NCBI RefSeq assembly: GCF_016428595.1
Contig: NZ_JAELVQ010000006.1
Span: 1-64,000 of the forward strand
DNA: 64,000 nucleotides
Direction of reading: 5' to 3'
Source: Snuella sedimenti
GTDB lineage: Bacteria; Bacteroidota; Bacteroidia; Flavobacteriales; Flavobacteriaceae
In this document: one piece after another, positions 47,216 to 54,263 of the stretch
How the letters are laid out: each line of letters opens with the position of its first letter
Position numbering within the stretch: position 1 is the first letter of the stretch
Made by a program: the position numbers and the translations under genes
The notes under the pieces: generated by a model
Seen by the model: only the letters and a program-made list of their open reading frames with translations
The model's database searches: none
Told to the model about the DNA's origin: nothing

Positions 47216-47340
47216 AACGTACGAGATGATAAGTACATTAGCTCACAACCCGGGTGTGGGCTCACTTATTAGTACGTTAGGTATACCAGTACCTCAATCC
47301 GGCAAGTTGAGTTCCACACCTTTTTATTTGTATAAAAAGG
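47216..47340 (+). ncRNA. Highly structured leader RNA of the sigma / dCas12f operon
   Basis: Three stacked helices form one long hairpin: AACGTAC/GTACGTT (47216 and 47272), GATAAGT/ACTTATT (47228 and 47264) and GCTCACA/TGTGGGC (47241 and 47255) around an ACCCGGG loop. They are followed by AGGTA/TACCT (47279), CTCAA/TTGAG (47293) and a 9-bp hairpin CCTTTTTAT/ATAAAAAGG (47319-47340) without a clear T tract after it. This is more structure than a simple leader needs. It may be a scaffold or tracr-like RNA for the dead Cas12f, or a regulatory leader. Confidence 0.6.
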
Positions 47341-47422
47341 TCGTCTCTTCTCGTCCCTTTTCAAAGTTATCTTCCCTTTATAAACTTTAAGAACTCGCAT
47401 AAGATATTAAACCAGGTCTATT

Positions 47423-48208
47423 ATGCTACTTAGTAATTTTAAATTATTAAAGAATGGGGATCCCACTGCTTTGGAAAATATCCATACCAAATATTACAGA
47501 AGTATCTTTTGGGTTGGCAAAGGAATAATCAATGATCATTTCGTTATAGAATCCCTCGTACAGGATACTTTCTTAAAATTATGGGTTCATAGGGACAGGA
47601 TAGAATCACCTGAGCATATGGTACGTTTCTTAAGGTTTGTAATGAAAAGGGAATGCATTTCATTCTACAGTAGTCCTAAGAACAAGTTCTTTAGGAATGT
47701 CCATTCCTTAGAGAATTTCGACAATTACCAGGATTATATGTTAGGATACAATCCTGTAAATGTTACTGAAAACCTGAAAGACCAGAAATCGCAACAAAAA
47801 GCCCTTAACCGAATCAAAAGTGTATTGCCCTTATTGAGTGCTAATAGAAGGCATTTGATTGAGCTCTGTTTGAAATACGGTTTCCAGTATAAAGCGATTG
47901 CCAAGGTTATCGGGTCAAGCATTACTGAAACCAGTAACGAGGTAAAGCATGCTATTGAGGACATCAAAAACATTGTCCTACATACAAGTATTCCCAAAAA
48001 ACAAAAAAGACCTCCTAACGGTATAAAGGTTCAAAGTGTTATGACCAAAGATCAAAAAAGAGTATTGGAACTGAGATTTAAAAAGAATCATTCCTTTGCT
48101 TCGATTGCCAAAGAGCTTAACCTCACCCAAAAGGAAGTACACAAAGAGTTTATGACAGCTTATAAGCTGATGCAACAAAACCATGAACAGCAATTAGAAT
48201 CCGCTTAA
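47423..48208 (+). CDS. ECF-like sigma factor with extra C-terminal helix-turn-helix
   Basis: A 261-residue sigma-70 family protein. Region 2 is at about residues 10-80 ('[20 protein letters not shown]', then '[15 protein letters not shown]'), and region 4 at about 125-185 ('[20 protein letters not shown]', then '[11 protein letters not shown]'). A further ~60 residues hold another helix-turn-helix ('[20 protein letters not shown]'), longer than a normal ECF factor. There is no anti-sigma gene. The gene is second after an Xre-controlled promoter and structured leader, and its stop lies two bases before the dead Cas12f gene, so the two should be made together. It probably supplies RNA polymerase for guide-directed initiation. 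Confidence 0.88.
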   Translation: MLLSNFKLLKNGDPTALENIHTKYYRSIFWVGKGIINDHFVIESLVQDTFLKLWVHRDRIESPEHMVRFLRFVMKRECISFYSSPKNKFFRNVHSLENFDNYQDYMLGYNPVNVTENLKDQKSQQKALNRIKSVLPLLSANRRHLIELCLKYGFQYKAIAKVIGSSITETSNEVKHAIEDIKNIVLHTSIPKKQKRPPNGIKVQSVMTKDQKRVLELRFKKNHSFASIAKELNLTQKEVHKEFMTAYKLMQQNHEQQLESA

Positions 48209-48210
48209 TT

Positions 48211-49308
48211 ATGGAGAAACTAACACTCAAACTGACACGGAAAATCCAGCTTTTGGTAGACCTGCCAACCAAGGAAGAAAGAAAGGAGGCTCTGGATAAA
48301 CTATACCAGTGGCAGAACCGATGCTATAGAGCAGCTAACCTCATCGTTTCCCATTTGTATGTTCAGGAAATGATCAAGGATTTCTTTTATCTGTCCGAAG
48401 GAATAAAGTACAAACTGGCTGATGAAAAAAAAGATGATTTCGGCATCCTACAGCGCTCACGTATCAATACGACCTATCGAGTGATTTCGGATCGCTTTAA
48501 AGGTGAGATCCCAACAAACATATTGTCCAACCTAAACAGAAGCCTAATAACCTCTTTCAATACTAATCGCTCTGAATATTGGAAAGGAGAACGTTCCCTT
48601 AAAAATTTCAGAAGGGATATGGCCTTTCCATTTGGTCTGGAGGGCATAAGCGGACTGTCCTATAATGAAGAGAAAAAGGCCTTTTGCTTTCGTTTGTTCC
48701 AAATTCCTTTCAGAACGTATTTGGGAAACGACCATTCCGACAAAAGAATACTATTGCAACGGGTAACTAATGGAGATATTAAGCTTTGTACTTCCCATAT
48801 CAAATTGAAGGACGGCAAGATCTTTTGGCTCCCTGTTTTTGAAATTGAAAAGGAAACACATTGCCTAAGACCTGAAAAGATAGCAGAGGCTTCCCTATCC
48901 CTTGAATATCCCATAGTGGTTAAAACCAATAAGGCAAAGCTCACTATTGGCACAAGAGAAGAGTTCCTGTATAGAAGACTTTCCATACAGGCAGCACTTA
49001 AAAGGGCACAAATTGGCGCCACCTATTCCAAATCAGGCAAAGGGAGACACCGAAAACTAAAAGCGGTGAACAGGCTTCAAAAAGCCGAAAGCAATTATGT
49101 GTCCCATCGCCTTCATGTGTACAGTAGAAAATTGATCGATTTTTGCATCAAACATCAGGCAGGAACGCTCATTTTATTAAACCAGGAAGACAAAGTTGGG
49201 ATAGCCAAAGAAGAAGCCTTTGTACTGAGGAACTGGAGTTATTACGATTTAATGTCCAAAATAAAATACAAGGCCGAGAAAGCCGGCATCGAACTCATTA
49301 TAGATTAA
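48211..49308 (+). CDS. Nuclease-dead, C-terminally short Cas12f/TnpB-like protein
   Basis: A 365-residue RNA-guided-nuclease homologue. Residues about 1-220 match the helical and WED-like N-terminal part. From 240 on it reads as a RuvC fold: 'TREEFLYRRLSIQAALKRAQ', 'GKGRHRKLKAVNRLQKAESN', 'YVSHRLHVYSRKLIDFCIKH', 'QAGTLILLNQED' and 'WSYYDLMSKIKYKAEKAGIE'. The catalytic residues are gone: 'EYPIVVKTNKAKLTIG' has no RuvC-I Asp, the RuvC-II Glu position is Leu, and the protein ends at 'IELIID', before the zinc finger and RuvC-III Asp. It should bind RNA and DNA without cutting. The layout (sigma, then dead Cas12f, then structured RNA) suggests RNA-guided transcription. No transposase lies next to it, which argues against a plain TnpB element. 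Confidence 0.85.
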   Translation: MEKLTLKLTRKIQLLVDLPTKEERKEALDKLYQWQNRCYRAANLIVSHLYVQEMIKDFFYLSEGIKYKLADEKKDDFGILQRSRINTTYRVISDRFKGEIPTNILSNLNRSLITSFNTNRSEYWKGERSLKNFRRDMAFPFGLEGISGLSYNEEKKAFCFRLFQIPFRTYLGNDHSDKRILLQRVTNGDIKLCTSHIKLKDGKIFWLPVFEIEKETHCLRPEKIAEASLSLEYPIVVKTNKAKLTIGTREEFLYRRLSIQAALKRAQIGATYSKSGKGRHRKLKAVNRLQKAESNYVSHRLHVYSRKLIDFCIKHQAGTLILLNQEDKVGIAKEEAFVLRNWSYYDLMSKIKYKAEKAGIELIID

Positions 49309-49426
49309 CCGATTTGGTTACGAGGGTGCTTGTACACCCGTAAGGTGAGGTAGATTGTTACACTCACTAAATGCAAACAGCATATACAACGCGTGGGCTC
49401 TCTTATTTAATCTGCCCAGTTTTTTA
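49309..49426 (+). ncRNA. Candidate guide RNA downstream of dCas12f
   Basis: The bases after the dCas12f stop fold into two hairpins. The first is TTAC-(GA bulge)-GGGTG / CACCC-GTAA around 49319-49343. The second is GTGAGGTA / TAC-(A)-CTCAC at 49345-49367. An unpaired stretch ends in ATGCAAAC (49371-49378), close to the ATGCAAC end of Cas12f repeats, and is followed by AGCATATACAACGCG, the candidate guide from 49379, and then a terminator at 49394-49426. Scaffold, repeat end, guide and terminator in this order is the expected guide RNA layout. The exact guide length is not certain because the terminator stem may overlap it. Confidence 0.6.
49394..49426 (+). terminator. Intrinsic terminator of the sigma / dCas12f / RNA operon
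   Basis: TGGGC and GCCCA pair across a 15-base loop and are followed by GTTTTTT. It ends the transcript containing the candidate guide RNA. The 190 bases after it hold no visible gene. Confidence 0.75.
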
Positions 49427-49617
49427 TTTACCGAAAATAAGCAATGGATTCTTTTATATTAATTCACTTTCAATAAACCTCAGCTAAGTTATACAAAGAT
49501 CGCACTACATACAACCTTAGGGTCTGGACGGGATTATTAACTATTAGGATAAAGCCTTTTATTTAGGGCTCCGGCAACTTAGAATACCTTAACAACACCT
49601 AATACATATCTTTCCAA

Positions 49618-50034
49618 TTATTTGAGAGTACTCATCACCATTGATCTACTAAAATATTTAAACGTCTGCGGCGGTGTAAATTCTGGTATTATTTTCTTTA
49701 TTTCTTTCAGCGTAATTTTTTCTTTGAATTTTCTAAAACTATCTATTTTCAGTCCAATTGCCTTTTTTCTACCTAGATAGTAATCAAAATATCTTTCTTT
49801 ATCTATCCCTAATTCTTGAGAATAATTTGACCATATCTCCTCAGGAGATGACGTTATAATCTCCTTTATTTTACAAACTCCTACAAAAGCCTTTTCTGGC
49901 ATCGTATTATAAACAACAACAATGTCCTCTTCATTTATCTGGGGAATAGATTTCCTTAATTCAATTTTTTTTGAACCATTAAAAATAAGCTCAGAGAACT
50001 CCGGTTTTAACGATATCACAACAATTTTACTCAT
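49618..50034 (-). CDS. ASCH/PUA-like domain protein
   Basis: A 138-residue protein of the ASCH type, a PUA-like beta barrel that binds RNA or modified bases. The start 'VVISLKPEFSELIFNGSKKI' followed by 'ELRK' is the family's signature, and 'IVVVYNTMPEKAFVGVCKIK' follows. It lies three bases after the GNAT-PIN gene on the same strand, so they are one operon. Domains like this often read nucleic-acid modifications in defence or toxin systems, which fits a partner carrying acetyltransferase and RNase domains, but the biological role is open. Confidence 0.8.
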   Translation of the reverse strand: MSKIVVISLKPEFSELIFNGSKKIELRKSIPQINEEDIVVVYNTMPEKAFVGVCKIKEIITSSPEEIWSNYSQELGIDKERYFDYYLGRKKAIGLKIDSFRKFKEKITLKEIKKIIPEFTPPQTFKYFSRSMVMSTLK

Positions 50035-50037
50035 AGC

Positions 50038-52098
50038 TTAATCTTTTATTCCTATTCTATAAATGTCGTTAAAAATTTTATTATTCACCTCTAATGGTGA
50101 TGCAAATGTATTCTTTCTTCTCCCATTATTTTGAAGAACTTTATTAATGTCATCTAATCTAACCGGTTTTTTGAATACTTCCGTATCACTAAACTCAAGT
50201 GCTTTAATATCATTCTCTATATCATTCTTAGCTAAATCATATACATGATTCCATTCATAAACGCCAAAATTTTTAAACTTATTAAATAACTCTTTAGGCT
50301 TACCAACGGTAACTGAATCAATATATGATGTCCCAACAATACAACTACCTCTTCCATTTAAATTAATACTATCCTTGCTTGCATACCATAAAATTCTACC
50401 TGGACTTTTTTCAGAAACTGGTCTTACGCTCCTGTAATAGACATTTTCTCTATTCCAAGAGAGTTCCGGAGGGGCTCCAAACAATGTTCCTTCAGATGTA
50501 TAGTAATCAAATAATTGAGCTGACCAAAATGGCTTTATAGGGATAATATATGTAGGAATCTCTAAATCTTCAAACTTTAAAGGAAATAGCATTCTTTCAA
50601 TCTGATGTTTATAACTCCATCCTCCATAATTCAACTTCCTTATAATATTTTCACTATTGAACACTCTAGCAACTAATTTATTTCCTAAAAAATAACTTTT
50701 AGAATCCACAACACCCTTCAATACAATCTTAATCCATTGTGAATCTTTATAAACGAAACCATAAGATTCAAGTATATTTTTATCGCTATCGCTAATAAAG
50801 GGATCACTTATAACAAAATAGTGCTTTTCCTTTAAAATAGTTAGATTGATAAGGTCATAAATAAGCTGTTTAAATAAAGTACTTGCTAACCTAGATTTAT
50901 AGGTTCTTATAAATTTTACAACAACCTCTTCATCACAAAACTTAGCTCCCCATATAGCCAATGTTGATTTATTTCTATCCTGAACAACCTTAATTTCAGA
51001 CTTTTTTAAATCACAAGCTGTTGAAGTTATTATATCCCTAAATACATGCTTTTTTTCTCCCTTCTCTTTACATAAAAATGTTTGAACAAGAAAATCCACC
51101 TCTTTAGACTGTACTTTTTTATAATCATACCTAACACCCGCTAAACGCTGTGAATAATAATTACTGCTATTATTTAGTTGATCTATTAAAAGAATAAAAT
51201 CTATCGGACGTAAAATCTGAACTTCAAATTTTCTATATATTTCCTCACTTGAATTTAAAATATTACCATCATCGGTAATAAAATAAGTGATTTCAGCAGC
51301 AATACATTCTGAAAGCTGTTTTTTATCAGAAACATCATTTATTGTACTTCCAGGTATAATTCTCTTAAGCTCCTCTAATACTTTATCCCTTCTATCTGGC
51401 TTAAATTTAGCAACTACAAAATCTCTTATGAACACTCTTGTCTTTTCTGCTCTCTCCCTATCAAGATCTCTGTTTATTTCATTAAATATCTCCGGAGCAT
51501 AATAATATTCTACTTCCTCTAACCAATCTTCTAAAAGATAATTTACTCCCGTCTGATCTCCTTCAAATCTCTCTCTTAATTTAATTAGGACATTTGCATC
51601 AAGCAATGCTCTTATCTTCTCAATTTCATTATAAGTAGTGGAAAACAGATCTTCATTTCCGAAATCATAGTACCATCTAATTAAGTAATTTTCATTTTTA
51701 CTTCTAGAACGCCTACATCCTATAGCCTTAAATCCATAACTCTCCCAAAACTTACTGGCCCTTAAATAATCTTTTCTACAACTCAATGACATACCTTTTA
51801 AAAGTGGGCTATACTTAAATTTCAGAAAATTCAAAAGATCTTTAGCTATGCCTTGTTTTCTATAATCATCCTTAATGCACAAATGAACAATTCTAATAAT
51901 TCTTTTGCTATCCGTAATAGAAAACAAAAGATATCCAATTAAATCATCCCCTTTATGGGCCACTAAAATATTACCCTTTTGAGCATATTCGTGAAACGCT
52001 CCTTCTGGAAAATGACCTAACGTTTTAGAATTTTTAGTTCCTAAATCTACAACTTGATTAAGTAGTTGCAAATCATTTTTTAAAACCTTAATACTCAT
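50038..52098 (-). CDS. GNAT acetyltransferase-PIN fusion with PUA-like C-terminus
   Basis: A 686-residue multidomain protein. Residues 1-145 are a GNAT acetyltransferase with the acetyl-CoA motif 'LCIKDDYRKQGIAKDL'. Residues about 160-310 are a PIN domain: Asp167 in 'ALLDANVLIKLRERF', 'PEIFNEINRDL', and 'CIAAEITYFITDDGNILNSS' with the closing acidic residues. Residues about 320-460 look like a second GNAT-type part ('STLFKQLIYDLINLTILKEK'), and 520-686 resemble a PUA/EVE-like module ('GRILWYASKDSINLNGRGSC'). The combination suggests acetylation and cleavage of RNA. The ASCH gene follows at once. I expect a toxin or anti-phage role. Confidence 0.78.
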   Translation of the reverse strand: MSIKVLKNDLQLLNQVVDLGTKNSKTLGHFPEGAFHEYAQKGNILVAHKGDDLIGYLLFSITDSKRIIRIVHLCIKDDYRKQGIAKDLLNFLKFKYSPLLKGMSLSCRKDYLRASKFWESYGFKAIGCRRSRSKNENYLIRWYYDFGNEDLFSTTYNEIEKIRALLDANVLIKLRERFEGDQTGVNYLLEDWLEEVEYYYAPEIFNEINRDLDRERAEKTRVFIRDFVVAKFKPDRRDKVLEELKRIIPGSTINDVSDKKQLSECIAAEITYFITDDGNILNSSEEIYRKFEVQILRPIDFILLIDQLNNSSNYYSQRLAGVRYDYKKVQSKEVDFLVQTFLCKEKGEKKHVFRDIITSTACDLKKSEIKVVQDRNKSTLAIWGAKFCDEEVVVKFIRTYKSRLASTLFKQLIYDLINLTILKEKHYFVISDPFISDSDKNILESYGFVYKDSQWIKIVLKGVVDSKSYFLGNKLVARVFNSENIIRKLNYGGWSYKHQIERMLFPLKFEDLEIPTYIIPIKPFWSAQLFDYYTSEGTLFGAPPELSWNRENVYYRSVRPVSEKSPGRILWYASKDSINLNGRGSCIVGTSYIDSVTVGKPKELFNKFKNFGVYEWNHVYDLAKNDIENDIKALEFSDTEVFKKPVRLDDINKVLQNNGRRKNTFASPLEVNNKIFNDIYRIGIKD

Positions 52099-52228
52099 TT
52101 CACAAATATAAACAACTAATAGGATTTATAAGAAAAAACATATATATTGTTGTTTTGTTAAATTATTTAAAAAATGTAAAATCTGATTAAGATTTATATT
52201 ATAAACATTTTCCTTTTAGTTTAGATAC

Positions 52229-53299
52229 ATGAGCAAACAGACAAAAAATATATTAATTTCAATTTCAATATCATTTGCCTTTCTACTTATTTCAGAAGGC
52301 CTAAATTACCTAAGAAAATCTAATCCTGAATTATTACTTGAAGTATTAACCAACAATGATGTTATATCAATAAACGAAAAAGTTGAAGGCTTAAAAATCC
52401 TCTACAATAATAAAGACCTTAGAGAGAGTAATGAAAAGCTTATCATTTTAAATATTAAGATTGAAAATATTGGAAACAAAGGAATAAATGAATCTGACTA
52501 CTACAGCAAAGTCCCTTTTGGATTTGAATTAAAAAATGCTAAAATTATCAAAAGTCCCAAATTAATTAAAACATCTAATACTTTTTTGGATGATAACATA
52601 GACTTATTTTTAAAAAACGACAATCAAATCCATATTTCCAAAATACCTCTTGAAGTAAATGATTTCTTCATTATCAAAATTGAAGCAATAATAAAAAACA
52701 ATATAGATCCAAATTTAAATCCAATAGGCTATATCAATGGTGCTAAAAATGGAATTAAAGTTATAAGTTCATATCAATCTCAGGGAAAAAGCACTTATAC
52801 GAGATCTTGGCTTGAAAGTATATTTTATTACTTTGGGATTTTTGTGTTTTTAACTATCATTTGTTTAATTCTAATAAACTTTATAAACAATAGTAAATCT
52901 CAAAGACCTATTGATAAAAGCTTCAGAAATGATTTAATTAAAAAATTGAAACAAAAACATACAATTGACCTACCAGATAACATCTATAATTTAATCATAA
53001 ATACCTACCTTGAAACTGGGGATGACTTCTTATACTATCTTAACCATGATGCCTTTAATAATCCTACTACTCTAAAAATAATTATCAGTAGAATAAACAA
53101 CGGTGAACCTATTAATGAATTATTGAATTTTAAACATGGTGAAGAAGAAGCCTTATCACAACTATTAATTATCCTTTTAGAATCAAATCTATTAAGTGAC
53201 GTTGAAACAGATATTAAAATAAGTGTAGAACTTAGAAACGAAATAAACAAACTAGAAGGATTAATTAGAGCAACAGGAGAATCTTTACTTGAAAAATAA
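52229..53299 (+). CDS. Membrane protein of unknown function, two segments
   Basis: A 356-residue protein with a hydrophobic segment at about 7-25 and another at about 200-222 ('FYYFGIFVFLTIICLILINF'). The stretch between (about 30-195) should be outside the cytoplasm and has a beta-rich look ('LIILNIKIENIGNKGINESD', 'PFGFELKNAKIIKSPKLIKT'). The C-terminal 130 residues are helical and cytoplasmic. I do not recognise a family. It lies 130 bases from the divergent GNAT-PIN gene and next to the dead integrase. A sensor or effector in a defence system would fit, but nothing proves it. Confidence 0.6.
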   Translation: MSKQTKNILISISISFAFLLISEGLNYLRKSNPELLLEVLTNNDVISINEKVEGLKILYNNKDLRESNEKLIILNIKIENIGNKGINESDYYSKVPFGFELKNAKIIKSPKLIKTSNTFLDDNIDLFLKNDNQIHISKIPLEVNDFFIIKIEAIIKNNIDPNLNPIGYINGAKNGIKVISSYQSQGKSTYTRSWLESIFYYFGIFVFLTIICLILINFINNSKSQRPIDKSFRNDLIKKLKQKHTIDLPDNIYNLIINTYLETGDDFLYYLNHDAFNNPTTLKIIISRINNGEPINELLNFKHGEEEALSQLLIILLESNLLSDVETDIKISVELRNEINKLEGLIRATGESLLEK

Positions 53300-53399
53300 T
53301 TTACAAAATTGAGGTCTAACCAAGACCATAAGATTCTTTAAAACTTAATAATCTTAAAAACTCCTTCCAATACACCCCTGTTACCCTGTGAGAAACATA

Positions 53400-53708
53400 T
53401 TAAAAGGACGTCCTATTTTTGGCTTTAAAAAATATTATTTTTAGTTTTTTCATATCCCTGTTGTGTTCTTTCGTTTCAAACCTGCTTAAGTGGTTTTGGA
53501 GGTCCTCACTTATTTTACTCTTCACCACCCGAGCATAAACCTGCGTAGTTGTAAGCTTGGAGTATCCCAACAATTTCGATACTGTTCCAATAGGCACTCC
53601 ATTGGAAAGCATAACGGTTGTAGCAAAAGTGTGCCGGGCTACCTGAAAGGTGATTTCCTAATGCAAACCGCAACCTTTTGCTATTTCTTTCAAATAGGTA
53701 TTTGTCAT
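53400..53708 (-). pseudogene. Dead tyrosine recombinase, C-terminal remnant
   Basis: On the minus strand one frame reads 'MTNTYLKEIAKGCGLH', a TAG stop, and then '[20 protein letters not shown]', '[20 protein letters not shown]' and '[12 protein letters not shown]'. This is the end of a tyrosine recombinase with the Arg of box II and the Tyr in 'QVYARV', but the usual box II His is Gln ('TFQVAR'), there is an in-frame stop, and the first two thirds are missing. It lies next to the island's intact tRNA-Leu, on the opposite strand from the living integrase at 15160, so it is from a different, older element. Confidence 0.85.
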
Positions 53709-53771
53709 TTAATTGAAACCAAAAAGAAATCAAATAGGATCAATAAAAATTAAAGGAGCAAAAAAACAGAA

Positions 53772-53793
53772 ATGTTGTACCTATGTTGTACCT
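53772..53793 (+). repeat. Tandem 11-bp repeats, likely integrase arm site (right)
   Basis: Two exact copies of ATGTTGTACCT. The sequence from about 53730 through this repeat, the terminator and the tRNA 3' part also closely resembles the left outer flank (14790-14947). Confidence 0.65.
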
Positions 53794-53796
53794 AAA

Positions 53797-53829
53797 CAAA
53801 AAAAGCCTCTCAAAATTGAGAAGCTTTTT
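53797..53829 (-). terminator. Terminator of the intact tRNA-Leu gene
   Basis: AAAGC-(mismatch)-TCTCAA pairs with TTGAGA-GCTTT, with a T tract on the minus strand. It lies about 25 bases past the tRNA 3' end and resembles the terminator next to the split copy. Confidence 0.7.
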
Positions 53830-53853
53830 ATTAAAAATATCTAAGTGAAAAAG

Positions 53854-53935
53854 TGCGGGCGGGGAGACTCGAACTCCCACACCTCGCGGCACCAGATCCT
53901 AAGTCTGGCGTGTCTACCAATTCCACCACGCCCGC
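53854..53935 (-). tRNA. tRNA-Leu (UAG anticodon), carried by the island
   Basis: The 82-base minus-strand gene has a 7-bp acceptor stem (GCGGGCG / CGCCCGC), the D arm, an anticodon stem CCAGA / TCTGG with the loop CTTAGGA (anticodon TAG, for CUA codons), a long variable arm typical of Leu, and the T arm with GTTCGAGTC. CCA is not encoded. It lies inside the right boundary of the island, 34 bases from the split host copy, and differs from that copy at two positions that form one base pair (C-G against T-A). It presumably replaces the broken host gene. Confidence 0.95.
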
Positions 53936-53969
53936 TTTTTCAAAATTTTAAGAACTTTTATTTGGTTAA

Positions 53970-54009
53970 ATCCTAAGTCTAGCGTGTCTACCAATTCCAC
54001 CACGCCCGC
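53970..54009 (-). pseudogene. 5' half of the host tRNA-Leu gene, split by the island
   Basis: On the minus strand these 40 bases run from the acceptor 5' strand through the D arm to the anticodon loop (CTAGA then CTTAGGAT). CTAGA is the complement of TCTAG in the 3' half at 14897-14947. The two halves share only the 9-base core. Confidence 0.9.
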
Positions 54010-54101
54010 AAAAGGACTGCAAATATATAAATTTGTTTTAATAAACAAATACTTCTATGATAAAAAAATTGCGCTAAAACTTTTCTTTTTTAAAAGATAC
54101 A

Positions 54102-54263
54102 GAGACTGTTTAAAATTCGTTTTTGAAATTTGTTATAGGTCATTTTTTTTACCAATTAAGGCTTTAAAACCGGAGTTTAGCAGCGCTAAATGAGGATTTT
54201 TATAACGAAAAGTGGTGAAAAAAGGGGCATAACAAAACCAAAAGGTGGAATTTAAACAGTCTC
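54102..54263. mobile_element. Possible MITE, 162 bp
   Basis: A perfect 13-base terminal inverted repeat (GAGACTGTTTAAA and TTTAAACAGTCTC) encloses 162 bp with no coding potential. A short direct ACA flanks both ends and may be the target duplication. No transposase is present, so it would be a non-autonomous element or a relic. The rest of the gap before the M20 gene (54010-54446) is AT-rich and otherwise empty. Confidence 0.5.

Larger units (their letters stand above)
14939..53978. mobile_element. 39-kb integrative island in tRNA-Leu
   Basis: The island is bounded by a direct 9-base core, ATCCTAAGT, at 14939-14947 and 53970-53978, which lies in the anticodon loop of a tRNA-Leu gene. Outside the cores are the two complementary halves of that gene. 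The island is 39,031 bp counting one core. Just inside the left end is a tyrosine integrase. The cargo is a glycan catabolic locus, a mobilization-type protein, an Xre / sigma factor / dead Cas12f locus, a GNAT-PIN / ASCH pair, a dead integrase and a complete tRNA-Leu. The joined circle would read GGTTAAATCCTAAGTTAAGC across the core. I see no full conjugation gene set, so transfer would need a helper. Confidence 0.88.

Noticed and set aside
47319-47340. Hairpin CCTTTTTAT/ATAAAAAGG as a terminator ending the leader
   Set aside because: No T tract follows on the plus strand, so transcription probably continues into the sigma gene. It is kept as a structural part of the leader.
48211-49308. The Cas12f-like gene as an ordinary IS605/IS607 TnpB
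   Set aside because: The catalytic residues and the zinc finger are missing, it is fused in one operon with a sigma factor, and there is no transposase or typical element end next to it.
53984-54193. 69-codon open frame
   Set aside because: It begins inside the split tRNA-Leu half and runs into the inverted-repeat element. It is not a gene.
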